Shown here piece after piece: positions 21,621 to 34,521 of a stretch of 64,000 nt of DNA. The notes beneath the pieces are model-generated. The model ran no database searches and was not told where the DNA came from. It saw nothing but the letters and a program-made list of their open reading frames with translations. The stretch lies in the NCBI RefSeq assembly GCF_022605165.1, contig NC_063074.1:2321501-2385500 (forward strand), in the 5' to 3' direction. How positions within the stretch are numbered: the first letter of the stretch is position 1; every line of letters begins with the position of its first letter. Both the position numbers and the translations under genes were made by a program. The DNA is from Purpureocillium takamizusanense (lineage: Eukaryota > Ascomycota > Sordariomycetes > Hypocreales > Ophiocordycipitaceae).

Positions 21621-24600
21621 TCAGCTCAGAGAGACGTCGAGATTCAAGTTGCTGGCATCACCATTGATGCCGAAAAATTGGAACCTGTAAATTTGAATCA
21701 GCAAGACGACGGATGACGAGTCAGACGGCAGTGAAGACATACCAATCTTCCACGTTGAGCGTCGTAGGTGCAGGCTGCCCCTGAACCGAGCCTGTACTCC
21801 AGCTATCTGGACTTTGGCCGTCATGAACTCCGCCGTCAAAGTTGCTCTGCCAAATACCGGACTGGCTCTGGAAGCCTTGCATGCCCACCATCCCGTTGCC
21901 TTGACCATGGCTACCTCTCGGCGGGAACTGATTGCCCTGCTGGCCGTGAGTGCTGTGAGTCATGCTGCTTGGGGTCATCTGGGCCATGAGGCTCTGGTCC
22001 AGGCTTTGATGGGTCTGTGTTGGCGACAAATTGGGGACGGCCGGCATGCTTGAGCTTTCGGGGAACAGCTGGTCTGGCTGGAAATTCTCCCAAATAGACT
22101 GAGACAGGTTGGGCGAGTTTCTTGTGACGAGATATAAATCGGGCGGTGTGGCAGGTACGGAAAAGGACGGGTTGAAAGGCGTCGCCGGGCGAGTCTGCGG
22201 CCGTGAACTAGTCCCGCCCATGAAGGTATCGGCGCCGCTAGGTCGGGTGTTGGGTGAGGTCGCGCTCGGTTGGTGCACCGTGGCAGGGGCGTCATTCTTA
22301 ACAGCGCTTGGCGTTTGAGGTCGCGACCGCTCGTACGACTCTTGCGGAGTCGGAGCGTTGGCGGTAAAGTCGATGGCCATGTCGTCATACTTGCGTTTTG
22401 AGGCATCCTGGGCTTTGCTGTGGTTATCGAGTTGTGACAGGCTCTGCTGCATCCGCCGGTGTCTCTTTGCTCCTGCTTTCTGAAGCCGCTCTTCCAGCAC
22501 CTTGTTGCCGATGATGGACTCGAAAAGAGTGTACACCATCTTTCCCACGAGCCAAACTCGAGAGACTTCTTTCATCGCCTGCATGCAGCTCCGCATCCTG
22601 TCCTGTGTGACCTGCTGGATCGAAGGCACCGGGGACCGCATCTGGTAGACGTGCATGATCAGGGCGGAGAAGAGGCTGTACACGATAAAGGCCGGGCAGT
22701 AGCGCAGCTCACCGTGCGCCGCCAGGTTTTCCACGATGGAGGTGATCATAGCTGCCGCTTGGAACGCTATGTTGCGTGAGGGGTAAGGCGAGTCATCCGT
22801 AAACCTGCTAGTGCCGCTGGGTGGCATGTGTGCGCGGTGCAGGAGGCACAGTGTTGTGTAATAGTTGGAGTGCAGCAGCGCCGACCAGAAGTGATGGCGA
22901 GGCATCTCCCAGTACACGATCTTGGGGCAGTTTTGCAGCCAGTCGGCGAGGGCCATGTCGCTATGGGTCAAGTCGATGGCGTTGCGTTGCCGACCCTTGG
23001 AGGCAACCGAGTATTGCTGGGAGAGGACAAGGCCCATGATCTCGCATAGCTTGACGTACTGGAGGAAGAACTGAACGTGAATCGGGTCGGGAGGATACTC
23101 GCTGGCATGCTCTGTTTCATCCTCGATGAAGTCATCCTCGGTCAACATCTCCACGTCGGAGTCGTCCAAGTTGATGTGGACTGGTCGACCGAGGGCGACA
23201 GCCACGGACCGGTCGCGGGTGAAAAGAGTCCACCATATCCTTTTCCAGAGGCGCTTGTCAGACTTGCTTAACTGGGACTGCTCAACGCTGCGGTGCATGC
23301 CGGAGCCTTGCGCGACTATTGTCGCCACACGGCTCCAGTAGAAAACATTCTTCGTAACATCCTCCGGGCCTTCCCAGTACCAGCCCAAGAGCAGCAACGA
23401 CTGCACAATAGTGACACGATCGTCCTCGTAGTTGGCATCGTAGAGGGCCTTGGCGCGCTTGTAGAAGGTTAGGGCGGCCGGGGTGGTCGAGCCGTTGGCG
23501 TCCATGAGCTGCGCGTTTGTGCATACGCGTGAGCCTGCCAAGAGCACCGCTTGGAGGAGGAGAAGAGAGGGCGGGTTCTTCGGGTCGCGATACTGCCTCA
23601 TGAAGCGTGTCCGATTGATGACAGGGACAATGGGATGAACCCATTTAAAGTAGGCGTCAATCAGTTCATCGCACAACGAACGCGGTGGCAATAGAAAAGC
23701 GCCTCTTTGGTGCAAAATGTCGATCTCGACGTTGTCCAGCTCAGTCAACCTCGCACGAGAACCGCGCACGTTCTCAGGCAGCGGGTAATGCACGACATCT
23801 GAGGAACCCTGCCGATCGTGAACAAGCAGGGTAAGATTCGAGGATTCTCCGAGGAATGCCACCCGGCCAGCTTCCGTAATGGGAGCACGCGTGAATTTGG
23901 GCTTCATGACGAGGTTTAGGTATGTATTGTTGTCGACTTCCTCTTGTCGTACTTGTGATTCCGTCATGGCCGAAGAAGGGGTCCCGTCGGCTGTGTGTGA
24001 TACGGTCGGGGCTCGAGGGTAGGCATTGGTAGCACCGACAGGTGCGGTCTGTGGTTGTTGCTGTTGCTGTTGCTGCTGCTGCTGCGGCTGCGGCTGGGGT
24101 TGCGGCTGCCTGTCATCAACGCCTTCACGGTCACTACAAGAGGGTGCACCGAGGCGTCAGTAGTGCCTTGACAAAGTGAGGTCATGACGGTAGGAGTCGG
24201 CAACAAAGAAGTGACACTCCAAGGGAGGAATGCATTACCTGTCCGAATCCTTGGAATTCTGCCCCGGAGTAGAGCTCTGCTTCTTGCGCTTGGGAGTTGG
24301 GATGCGGCATTCAATCTGGAAGGCAACGCAGTTGGTGCAAGGCACCCCCAGGCTTGCGGCATCGCATCGGACCTGGACGGAGGGACGAGGGTTAGGCAAG
24401 GTCGATTGGAAATGACGGCAGCCGCTGTTACCTTTCGTGCGTGGCAGGTCTAGCAGGACGAAGAGACGAAGAGAGTCAGCGATGGCTGCTGTGTAGAGGC
24501 GCGCTGGAGGGGTGGTTGACACGCAGTCTCGCAGTCAGGGTGGGTTGGGGCTGGAGCTGTGGTATGCCTCGGCTCACGGGAGCTTGGAGGGGGGACGACA

Positions 24601-24920
24601 AACAATCAGGGCACGGGCGGCCCGTCGGGAAGACATACCTCACATGCTCGTGACGCTCGTTGCCTATATAAGCGAGAAGAAGGCGTCAGCCGGCGGAGCG
24701 CGCTCGTGCGTGCACCCACGATGCATGCATCGCATCACAATGCATCGCGGGCGGGCGAGCAGGCGGGCGGGCGGGCATACCTGCGGAAGCTCATCTGGGC
24801 AGCGGCTGCGGAACTGGCGCTCGAGGCGCCGGGGGGCGACGTCTTGGCTGGCGATTCTGATTGCGTCTGGGGCTGCGACTGCTGCGGCACAGCGTCGCCG
24901 GAAGACATCTCGACGTCCAT
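21621..24920 (-). CDS. CTF1B: Zn2Cys6 transcription factor, CTF1-beta/FarB-like
   Basis: Six exons: 24920-24781, 24663-24639, 24449-24432, 24372-24239, 24133-21743 and 21684-21621, 923 residues. The zinc cluster is C-X2-C-X6-C-X8-C-X2-C-X6-C at residues 54-83, built from RACE (exon 2), TCHARK (an 18 nt exon) and VRCDAASLGVPCTNC (exon 4). A Gln-rich linker follows. The Fungal_trans domain includes PLPENVRGSRARLTELDN, GAFLLPPRSLCDELIDAYFK, GSGMHRSVEQSQLS and RDRSVAVALGRPVHIN. This matches the cutinase transcription factor 1 beta / FarB group, which activates cutinase, lipase and fatty-acid oxidation genes in response to fatty acids. The C-terminal exon adds FQFFGINGDASNLN. The exact paralogue (CTF1-alpha or -beta) is an inference. 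Confidence 0.88.
24052..24110 (-). repeat. polyglutamine-encoding repeat in CTF1B
   Basis: CAG/CAA-type triplets on the minus strand encode a Gln and Pro-Gln tract just after the zinc cluster exon. It is a typical flexible, length-variable linker of fungal activators. Confidence 0.85.
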
Positions 24921-27900
24921 GGCGGGCGAAGGAGTACACACGCGGACACGCGGCGAGGGTATGGGTCGCAATCGGAGCAAATAAGGAGGAGGAGGAAGAG
25001 CGACGGGCGCCTGGCGAAGGAGGCGACTATACCTCACAGAATCCGCAACAGGATCGGGACGCGAATTCTCGGGGGATGGCGCACAGGGCCTGAGGCGGCG
25101 GGGTGCAGCAACAGCAGCACAGTACGGGCGGGCAGTTAGGACGGTTGGATGGGCTGCCTGCAGAGAAGAGGGGGGGGGTTCGGGCAGGATGGGGGGCCGC
25201 CGTCGTCAAGGTAAAGGTAATAATAAGTTCTCGCTGGCAGCGTAGGCTGGCGGCGGAGGTGGCGGCTCAGGCGTGGGGACGGACCCAGCGGCGGGCTGGA
25301 AGAGGATGGAAAGCTGGGCGGCTGGTGGGGGGAGAAGCAGCCCTGGCAGGTCCGCGTGCAGGGTTCCAAAGCTGTCCACTAAGTTAAGGTACTAACTTGG
25401 CAGTCAAATACCTGGGCTGGCTGTTTCGGGCCCAGCGAGCCAAGGTGGTGGGTGCTGTGACGGCTGTGCTTTTTTGCGAATGCCTCCCGTCCTTGAAATA
25501 AATAGCATGAACTGGCAGGTAGTAGGTATCTTGGGTACTGTAGCGAAGCCCTGAGGCTCCGCACTAGATGCCTTGCCTGTAGCGTCCAATCTCCGTTTGG
25601 GGGGGTTGAAGGCGGAGATGGAGACGGAGATGGGTCGGGTGGCAGTTGCGCACCTCGTTGATGAAGGAGGTGACGGGAGAAAAGCGGGAAGGGCGGGGTC
25701 GCCGGCAGGGGGCTCGAGCGTCAGTCGTCGCTACCCAGGACATGTACTATAAGGTGCCTGGGGGCAGTACTACCTAGTAATAAATGGGGAGTAACTTGGT
25801 GTTTCCTCTGGCGTGTGGCAGAGCAATTCTTTGGCCAGGAACCCAGAGGTTGTACGCACAAAACATTCGTACCTCAGTGAGGGTGAAGCACACACACAAA
25901 ACCCTCAACGCGTGTGCACCTTTTGCAGCAGCACGTGCTGCGCACCAGCTGCTCGTGAGCGTGGGCTGCACGGGCAAGGTACAAGCAAGCAAGCAGGCTG
26001 GCGTCTGCAGCGCGTGGCGTCGCTGTACTGAGGTAGGGCTGGGACAAGTACGAGCGGCGGACCTGTTGCTGCGCGACTCGTCAACGCAATTGTACCTAAT
26101 CCCTATTCCGTGATGTCCTGGTGTCGGCGTAAGCAATCCCGTGCCGTTCGTTGGCTGCTAGGGCGCTCCCGCTCCCACGGCCTAAGAGGCGCGACGTACT
26201 AAGGTTCGTCCAAGACGGGATCGTCGTCGTCGTCTCTTGGAGCGACTCGTGCGTGTGTGTTGCGGGTGCGGCGGGGCTTTTGGGGGCTCCGTCCCGTCAA
26301 AGTGGTAAGGGGCCTGCACACCTGCAGGTGGTAATCGGCGTCGCGCTTCTCGTTTCTCTCGCTGTGACGCCAGGCCGGCGGCGGTGTGGGCTCTTGGCTC
26401 GCTCGTTGATTTCCAGCGTGTGTGTGTCTGTGTCACCCCAACTCGTTGAAACGGTTGACGGTGGCTCCAGCTGCTCCAAGCCAGCCCTCTTGCTCGTGAC
26501 GGGGGTGTGGGCCGGCCGGCCAAGCGCAACCTAGAAAGGATGGATGGAAGCCGCCTCGATAGGTTGCCCACCGAAGGGCAGCACGCGCCTGCCCGGGAAG
26601 ACCATCCAGGTTCGGCCGGTGTCGGTCGGTCTTGGGCGCGCGTGGCTGGGCTGCTCGGCGCTCTCTTTTTTCTCCCCCCTTCTCCGCCGAGTCCACCCGT
26701 GGTGTGGGAGGCGGACGACGGCAGTGATGAATGAGATCGATATGATGCGATATCCGGCTAGGCGGCTCGCCGGGACCAACGGAACACAGGCCGTTGCAAG
26801 CGCCGACAGGCCAAGCGAGCGCGGGGCAATGACGCAGGCGTGGCGCGACACTCGAGACACGTTGGCACGCACGGAAACATGAGTCGGTCCTACGCAGGAT
26901 CAACATGGACAGACATGGAATGATGGTCCAAGTAGATATAGACAACGTCCACCTCCCGCGGTGCTGCCGAGTGTTGCGAAGACGCACGCGACGGTCATGG
27001 AACAGATCGGAAACTAGCAAGCCCGGCGTACCTTCTGTCTCGCCATCAAGCCGAGGCTCTCATCGGGGCCTCTTGTGTCGACGAGGGAAAGCCGGTCAGT
27101 CAGTCGTCAAGCTCCGTAGTCGCCCGAAGACGTCGACACTTACCCCCCCGGCATCCCGGGGCTGCGGGCTTTGGCAGAGGGCCAGGTTCGGAGTCGACGG
27201 CCCTTGAGTGGGCGACCCGGACAGCCCAGAGGGAGGCGGAGCCAGAGCTGACCAGGGCGATTGGCTGCAGACGCTGGCGTCATCTGGGGTAAGGCAGCCA
27301 GCCCACCCTTGTTGACTCGAGAGTGAGGCACAGGCAAGGAACGAACCTGGGGAAACTTGCAGGGCATGCGTGGTACTGAGATTGTCAGGGAGGGCCCTAG
27401 GTACTACTAGACCTAAGGTAGGTACCTACCTGCAGGTAGCAGGTTACGGTGGTTGGTTGCAAAAAAGTACGTACCTGCAGTCAGGAGCATTCTGCGAACC
27501 AACGACTTCAAACTTGGGAACTACCTAACTTAAGCCGTAATAAATTGTCCCGCTGGACGTCGTGCGCAGCAGCATGACGGCTCACCGACAGCATCACAGG
27601 AAGTTGCAGGCCGGACTTTGCGAGCGGGGCCTGAAACGCGACGGCCGCCGGTCCCGTACTCTCCGCTCCGTTGGAGCGCCCCTGCTTGCTAATGCACGGC
27701 AGCACCAGCCGAGCATCAGGTGAACGAACAGGGCGGGCGTGTGTTCCCGGTAGGCGATGGGCTACAACAGCGTTCCTCGTTTTCATAAGGTAGGTGCCAA
27801 GTGCTTCGTACCTAGGTAAGGCCAAGCAAGAGGCCTCCCTCACGCGCATGCGTTCCATGGGAGTGTTCCTCGTTGGCGGCGCCATGCCTGCCTGCCTGCC

Positions 27901-28553
27901 TTCACCCGCAGAACAGCATCGTCGACCAGATAAGTTACAGTGCGTGCATGCAGTGCAGTGCAGTGCAGCAGGAGGCGTTTCTTGATGCACACGGCAAAGT
28001 TCCGGCTCAGCATGGCGCCCCGTCCGCCGGCCGCACTCGGGGCCCATTTCCTCTCTCGGTGCGAGAGACCGACCGGAGGTGCGGGTGGGGGGACAAGCAG
28101 CGTTTGGCTTTTGGTGATGCGCGTCTCCCGCCTCCGCGGTCGACGTCGGCCGGCCAGGCAACTGCGGGGACCCCGGGGGAGATGGAAGCCACGACGCCGC
28201 CCACATGCCTTGTACTACTTCGTATGTGTGTGCGGAATTCTTTTCATGGCAGGGGCACCCAAAGACGCTCTTGCATCTGTGCTCCGCGGGCGCGCCTTTC
28301 CCTGGATGCAAGGACGGGAACGCGCCTACCAAGTTACTTTATATCCGATTTTTATTCAGTGGTACCTTGATAGCTTGCAAAAGCGACTTGGACGATAGCA
28401 ATCCGTGGACCGAGTGAGTGGCCCTGCCCCCTTCACGGCCCGTCTCGCGCTGTCACACTCGCCTGTCAGCCCAGCTTTCGTTGCGAGTCCCTAACCTCGA
28501 GTCGCGCTCTATTGCTGCTCATTTAGTACATGTTGCTTGGTCCGCAAAGCTCG
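24921..28553. other. 3.6 kb gene-free region upstream of CTF1B
   Basis: The largest spacer of the window, between the CTF1B start and the MCD4 3' end. It contains CT- and GGC-rich tracts, a GGTAC cluster at 27405-27475 and a CAGTG-type pentamer repeat near 27950-27970. Two long minus-strand open frames (26433-27020, 27508-28332) have random-looking composition. It may hold a long 5' UTR with introns and distal control sites for CTF1B, or an unrecognised non-coding RNA. Confidence 0.5.
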
Positions 28554-31500
28554 TCAGCCTTTTTCGCTTCCGTTGGCCAGCTTGCAGGCCGCCACCTCCT
28601 TTGTTTTGTGGCCGTTGCTCGTATTTGGCCCCATGCTGCGCGCTGCCTCGCCACCACGACGCTCGTCCACCTCGATGCCGGCTATAAACATGGCGCTGAC
28701 CGCTTCGAGCCCGGCAACGAACACGCACAGAAGACTTGCAATGGCAAAGTGGCTGATTGTCGACCCAATCTCCAACCATGACCCTTCGTCCTTGACCACC
28801 CAGAAGAAGTAAAGCGTCAGCATGTCGCTTGCAGCCATGACCACCATGAAAAGCGCCGACGGCGCCACGCCGAGCCGCTTGTTAAGCACTCCCAAATTCG
28901 CGGAAATCAACGCAAATGGTATCATGAGCTTCAGGATCAGGAGTGCGCCCTGCGAGAAGGGGTCAAAGATGGGAATAAGTCGCGTCACACTCTCCAAGCT
29001 GAAGGATGAGACTGATGCCACGTTGCCCGTGCTGAAAAACGCCGATTGTAGGAGCACCATGAAGAACAGTGCCACACGCGCATCTGACAGCCGCAGCGGC
29101 CTATGCTCCAGGATTCTGGGCCTGCTCCCGCTGTGCCCCGACGCGGTAGTCCCGTTAGTCCGAGTCGCCTTCGTAGCCTGCGTCTCTACGGCGTACTCAA
29201 GCCGCACCCACAAGAGAAGCGTGATGCTGAAGGCCACGTAGAACAGGCCCTCGTACGATATCGTCAGGATAACGAACGTCGGTGCGAACGTCAAGAATAC
29301 CACAGCTAGTCGATGCATGTAGTGGGTGGTGCTTTGCAGCCGATACGCAAGCGGCATGGCCAGGGAAACGACTGCGGTCCTCGTCAGCTTTGGCTCTCGG
29401 CCACACACACGTAATTGGGACATGGTCGGCACGGCGAGCTGGGCATACCTAGGACAGCCCATGCCACAAATTGATTGCCGATAGGTAGTCCTTGCTTGGC
29501 CTGCAGGCTCAAGGCGCTTGAGCGGGTCACAAGCATGGCTAGTGGCACCAAACCAACCTGCCAGGCAAGTTGTCAGCTCTCACCGCGAGTATCATTACCC
29601 AAAGGACTGCCATACCTGTACGCCCATGATTGTGCGCCTGATTGTGTCGTCTGCCTTGGCGGCTGTCGGCAGCGGTTGATCTCTGAAGTCGTGAAAGATG
29701 CGACCCTCAAAAACCAGGTATAGAATGCCTAGGGCTGTCATGGCCGCTCCACCGATGAGACTTGGGAAGTCCTCGTCAGTACGGACTGCGGCACAGAGGG
29801 AGAACATATTGACATACATAAGAGTCACGTTTTCTTCTTTCATTGCGGGGAGCAACGTGAAAAGGCTCATGGTCAAACAAGAGACGATCCATGCAAGGCT
29901 CAGCACCGCGTACTTTCGCAAAAATGAGACACCATATGTCGCCGGCCATGTCGCCGCTAAGATGAAAATGCCGGTGAGTATTTCGCGATAGATGTAGCTG
30001 AGTGCCTGTGCTGGGTCAGATACTGAAGCTGGTCTCGTAGCAAACACCGTGGCAAAACCTACCAAGCACTGGACGATAGCTACAGACAGCACCGCGTGCC
30101 CCACTAATGTCGCCACGGCCCCTGTTGATACAATGTGCCCGAAAAGGGCTTTGCGACCCAGGATTAGACTTTCTCGATGTGCGTACACCTCTTCCCAGAA
30201 GACAACAGGGAAGAAGGCGTACGCATAGTAGGTAATCGGTGATTTGGATACCAGAAATGAAGCGTACAGCGCGATGAGAATCGATATAGACCCAATGTAG
30301 CCGCCGGCTGACCGTTTGGGCGTTATCCTCTCGTGCAAGACAAAGGCGTCGATGACGCTGGTGATAGCATACGCCATCCATCCAAGGTAGCCGACCGTGA
30401 TAAGAGCCCGCAGGAACAGCCAGTCGTAGGTCTGTAGGTAGCGGAGGCCCTCTAACGTGATGGCAATAAGCGCGTCGGACTCTTCGATGGCTTCTTCGTA
30501 TTTGCCCGCCGCAATGAGCTCCTGAATAGCCGAGACGCGTTGGTCTGGCGTGGCGCCCTCGTCACCCAACAGTCGATACGGCCTGAATCGCAACTCGGTT
30601 GCCTTTTTCTTCCCCTCTTTAACGCGATACATCTCCAAGATGCCCTGGGCGTTGACCAGCAAGGCTTGTGCCTTTTCGCGATTACTGGCGGACAGGTACG
30701 AGAGTGGAAGCTGACCGACCGAGTTTGCTGGAAACTCAATCCCAATCAAGTAGGACATCAGAGCCGCGACATCGGCTTGGGCCACGTCGTTTCTCCGAAC
30801 CTGGTCGAATCCCCAGCTAGAGGAATACTCGTCGTGACCGGGGGCGACTGACCCGTGATGAAGCTCCGGACGTGCCACGCCAGCACCCCACGCGACCAGG
30901 GGCGTGCGTGTGTTGTCTGGATGGCCATCGCCGTGGCTGCCCCAGTCGCTCATCCCGTGATCGGCAGTGAAGACAAAGGCCGTCCGATCGTCGGCGTAGA
31001 ACTTCTGGATCAACTCTGTCACTTCCTTAACCCCCTGGTCGACGACCTTGACGTTGTTGAGGTACTCTTTCGAGTAGGGGCGATAGGAATGCCCCGAGGT
31101 GTCGAGACCGAGCAAGTGAAGGAAGAAGACGTTCTTATCCTGGCGGAGGGCTCTGCTGAGGGTTTGATTGGTGGCCGCCTCGGCGAAAAAGTCCTTGACG
31201 TGGTCGAAGACCCAGTAGTCCAGACGCGTCGCATCTTGGGAGAAGTCTTCGAATTCAGGCTCGTATGTAATGGCGTCCACGCGCCCAGGCACTGCGCCAC
31301 GCTCGAACATGGGCAGAATGTCCGGGCTGCCCCAGCTCCAGGTGTGCCGACTGCGGTTGAAGACACTGTCAAAGTTGACAGGGTTCAGCTTCCATCCTGT
31401 CGCGACGGCAGAGACATCTTCATAGAGGCCAGCTATCAGGGCGACATGGCCGGGACGCGACTCGGTTGGGACGCGAGTATGGGATACCCCGAAGGTTCCC

Positions 31501-31868
31501 TCGGACAGGACACGCGACCGCAAGAAGGGCGCCAGCGGGCGCGGGACTAGGTCTTGATCCGACTCAGGATATGGTTCGGGAAACGACTGAAATGCCTTGT
31601 CTGCGCGCAATCCATCGCCTGTTGAAGTAGCCATTGGTCAGCGAACGAAGCGTCCGGGGGCGGACAACGGAGAGCGTGCGCGGCTCGTACCGACAAAGAG
31701 CACAAGACGATCTGCCGGTGGCTTAGCTGGCGTGGTGCGGTCTACGGCGAACAATCGCATGCCCGACACAATCGGGCTGACGAAGTAAATATCGAATATG
31801 GAGAAGATGTAGACAAGGTGGAAGACGATGGCCGTGGCGAGGAAGGCAAAACGAGCGACTGGGGCCAT
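28554..31868 (-). CDS. MCD4: GPI ethanolamine phosphate transferase 1 (Mcd4/PIG-N)
   Basis: Adds phosphoethanolamine to the first mannose of the GPI precursor in the ER lumen. Four exons: 31868-31691, 31618-29616, 29567-29459 and 29371-28554, 1035 residues. An N-terminal signal anchor (RFAFLATAIVFHLVYIFSIF) precedes the alkaline-phosphatase-like catalytic domain. This has FVGDGLRAD, the likely nucleophile Thr111 in HTRVPTESRPGH, and TADHGMSDWGSHGDGHPDN for metal binding. The C-terminal half has more than ten membrane segments, including FLTFAPTFVILTISYEGLFY. Introns are 31619-31690, 29568-29615 (only 48 bp) and 29372-29458. All family landmarks are present, so the gene looks intact. Confidence 0.94.
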
Positions 31869-33040
31869 GGCGATGGTTGGGCGCGGCCAGGAGCGGCGGC
31901 AGCGGGAAGATTGACGGCGAGTCCTATCCGTGGACTTTCAGCGCGGCCTCATGATATATCGCACTGGCCTCGGGACACGTAGTATAACAAGACGAGCTGG
32001 ATGCCGCAGCTTTGAAGTAGGGCATGCCAGCACTAGACTGCTCTGGTGCTGAATGGCAGACTGGAGGTCCCGCAGAACATAAATCAAGGTAGGTACTAGG
32101 TAGTTTAGGGGCGACGAGAGAACTGGCCGTCAAGGTTCCCCAATGGCATGGCTGCAAGTACCGGCGGAGTATGGGTACTTAAGGTATCAGTCCTGCGTCC
32201 AGTGAGGGCCGTAGCAATTCCACGCTGCTGGACGGGCAAGCTCCCCAATCCCCCCTTGGGTCGAATCAACACGTGGCAGGGACCAGCGTGTGCCGTTGGT
32301 GGGAAGGCTCGGTACCCAGTACCGCTCGCGACTTGCTGCGAACCACAGGCCGGGCTAATTAGCACCCACAAATCCATGGTTACTTCCGTCGCGTCATCCG
32401 CGCGACGCGCAACTGGATTGGTACGTCCGTCGGTCGGTAGCCTCCCAAGCCTCCCCACGTTTGACTGCTGTTATTAGATATCGCAAGAGGTACGGAGTAG
32501 TTGTTTAAGGTTTGTACCCAAGATGACCCGCCGAGGCGAGGCATAGAGAGTACCAAGGGAGTGTCTACCATGATCTACCGTACGCACTTTATTCACTGTA
32601 CTTTTGACCATCTTACCGACGGCAAAGTAAGTCGGCATGCGAACAATTGCCCTGTGCCAAAGCACCCACAGTGCTCCATAAGTACTACCTTAGCTACCTA
32701 CTAATTTAGGTAGTACGTATGCCCTGCGAAAGGGACAAGCAACGCCATGTCACTAATGAGGTAAGTAGGTAGCCTTACAGAGTACAAAGGTAGTCCCGGC
32801 CCAGTAGTGGCACACTGCAGTGGTTCGCCACAGAGGGTCGCATCCTTCCATTTGCGCCAAGCTCTGAACAAAACCATGGCCGACTCGCTGGCTCACACCA
32901 GTCTGGTGGCTATCAAGGAATAGAGGGTATCAAAAAAAACATGAATGCGGTGCCAGAGTCTCTCCCACCATGCCCGTGCCACGTGCTGCTCGGCCCAGCA
33001 TCACTCATCCGCCTCGCCTTTGCGTGGGCGGGCCAGTCCC
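31869..33040. repeat. spacer between MCD4 and CSM1 with GGTAC motifs
   Basis: About 1.2 kb without a supported gene. Motif clusters occur near 32085-32110, 32170-32190 and 32680-32790. It presumably carries the MCD4 promoter and CSM1 3' UTR. Confidence 0.55.
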
Positions 33041-34521
33041 CTAATCCACTCGCTCTGTCAGAGATTTGGTTACCCGGCTGTAAAACTTGGAAGCGTGCGC
33101 TCTGGGAAATGTTATCTCTTCCCTCAGGTAATCCGGGAGCATCTCCATCAACTCGCCGTCGCGGTCTGTGTCCAGCTGCGGTTTGTATGTAAACTGGACG
33201 TCTTCGTAGCTGTCGCCTCCCTCTGCGCGCTCCAGCGCCAGCTTGAAATGCAGTGCTGCAGCGCCTGTCAGAATACGCGTTCTCTTTCTCTTTTTGGTAG
33301 GGCGGGGGGACTCACTACCGTTTCGACCTGTCTGAATGCAGTCAAACATATCCTCCACATCTCCTTGCCTAAGGCCCCGTACAATGAGGCCCGTTAGGTC
33401 GCCGTAGAGATCTTCCTTGGCTTGCGCCGCCTGGAGCGCATGGAGCGCCTCTGACTGCGCATTCCTACCAGCTGCAGCCCCGCCCTTGAGCGCACTTCCC
33501 GGGGCCTTGATATGCATCTCTGCGCTCCTGCTTGCGGCCAGCTTCGTAGACAGCGTTTTGATCTCGGTCCGGGCCGCCGTCAGGGACGCCGTCAGCTCAT
33601 CCACGGTGACTTGAAGTGCATCTACACTGTTCTCGCTTTCTCTGAGCTCTTGTCGTACTCTCTCACCCTCTTGAGCGAGAGCAATCTGTGAGGCAAGGTC
33701 CTGTTGAAGCTGAGCTATGAGCTCGTTTGAGCCTAGAGACCGCCGCTGTTAGCCACCACGGCGAACTGTGCAACTTGTATTTGCTTACCGGCAATGTTCT
33801 CATCGGCCTGCCGCTTCAGGTGCTCAAAGTTGCGCTCGGCTGCCCTTACCCCCACGTCCTTCAAGTCCCGGTATCGCATCTCCAGGTTTTCGTATTTTCG
33901 CGTGAGATCGCCAAGACGGCGCCTTAACGACACGTCTTCTACTCCGTCATCGGCGATGGAGTTGCTCTCGTCCACATCAGCACCTGGGTCTGGGGTAGCG
34001 ACAAGCAGTTGCCGCTCCTCGGCGTCAACCTGCATGAGCTCCAGCGGTTGCTTATCTTCGGTTTCCTCGCCATGGGCCTGGCCAGGCTGCTCCGCGGCCC
34101 TTTCATTGCCCACACTTTGGCGTTTACCAACTCCTTTTGGGCGTCCACGAGTCGCCTTTGCCACCACCGGTTCAAGGCCCTGCCCATCGAGCTCTAACCC
34201 CGCTGTCGTGGTGGTCTGCGACGCCTTCTTGACACCTTTACTGGCCGTACGCATCGAGACCGTGTTGCTCTTGTCCGCCAAAGCTTGCCTAGACGGCCTG
34301 GAAGCCGAGGCGCCTCCTTTGCCGCCAACCCGACGAGTTGCCGCCTCCGTGCCTGGCTTTGTGACTTTGCTTGCCGTGCCCGGTGGCCGGCCGCGGGGTC
34401 TCTTGGTGGTTGCTGCCGTCTTTGCCACTGCTGCGATGGCGTGGACATCATCAAAGTCGGGCTCTGAGTCCGATGCGACCATGCCAGCCAGACTGCCTGC
34501 AACTCTTGCACGAGGGGCCAT
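33041..34521 (-). CDS. CSM1: monopolin subunit Csm1/Pcs1
   Basis: Two exons, 34521-33789 and 33732-33041, 474 residues. The N-terminal 220 residues are basic and disordered, with AT-hook-like KRPRGRPPG and ATRGRPKG. A coiled coil follows from about residue 200 (LGDLTRKYENLEMRYRDLK through QDLASQIALAQEGERVRQEL). The C-terminal globular Csm1/Pcs1 domain includes LYGDLTGLIVRGLRQGDVED, ALHFKLALERAE, VQFTYKPQLD and MLPDYLREEITFPR. Monopolin bridges kinetochore microtubule sites and works at rDNA and kinetochores to prevent merotelic attachment. The intron 33733-33788 is canonical. It diverges from MSP1. Confidence 0.9.

Noticed and set aside
26433..27020. 195-residue minus-strand open frame
   Set aside because: Arg/Pro-rich translation without family features, in a GC-rich spacer where long frames arise by chance.
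27508..28332. 274-residue minus-strand open frame upstream of CTF1B
   Set aside because: Composition is random for GC-rich DNA (many Pro, Arg, Cys, His), with no domain, no hydrophobic core pattern and no splice partners.
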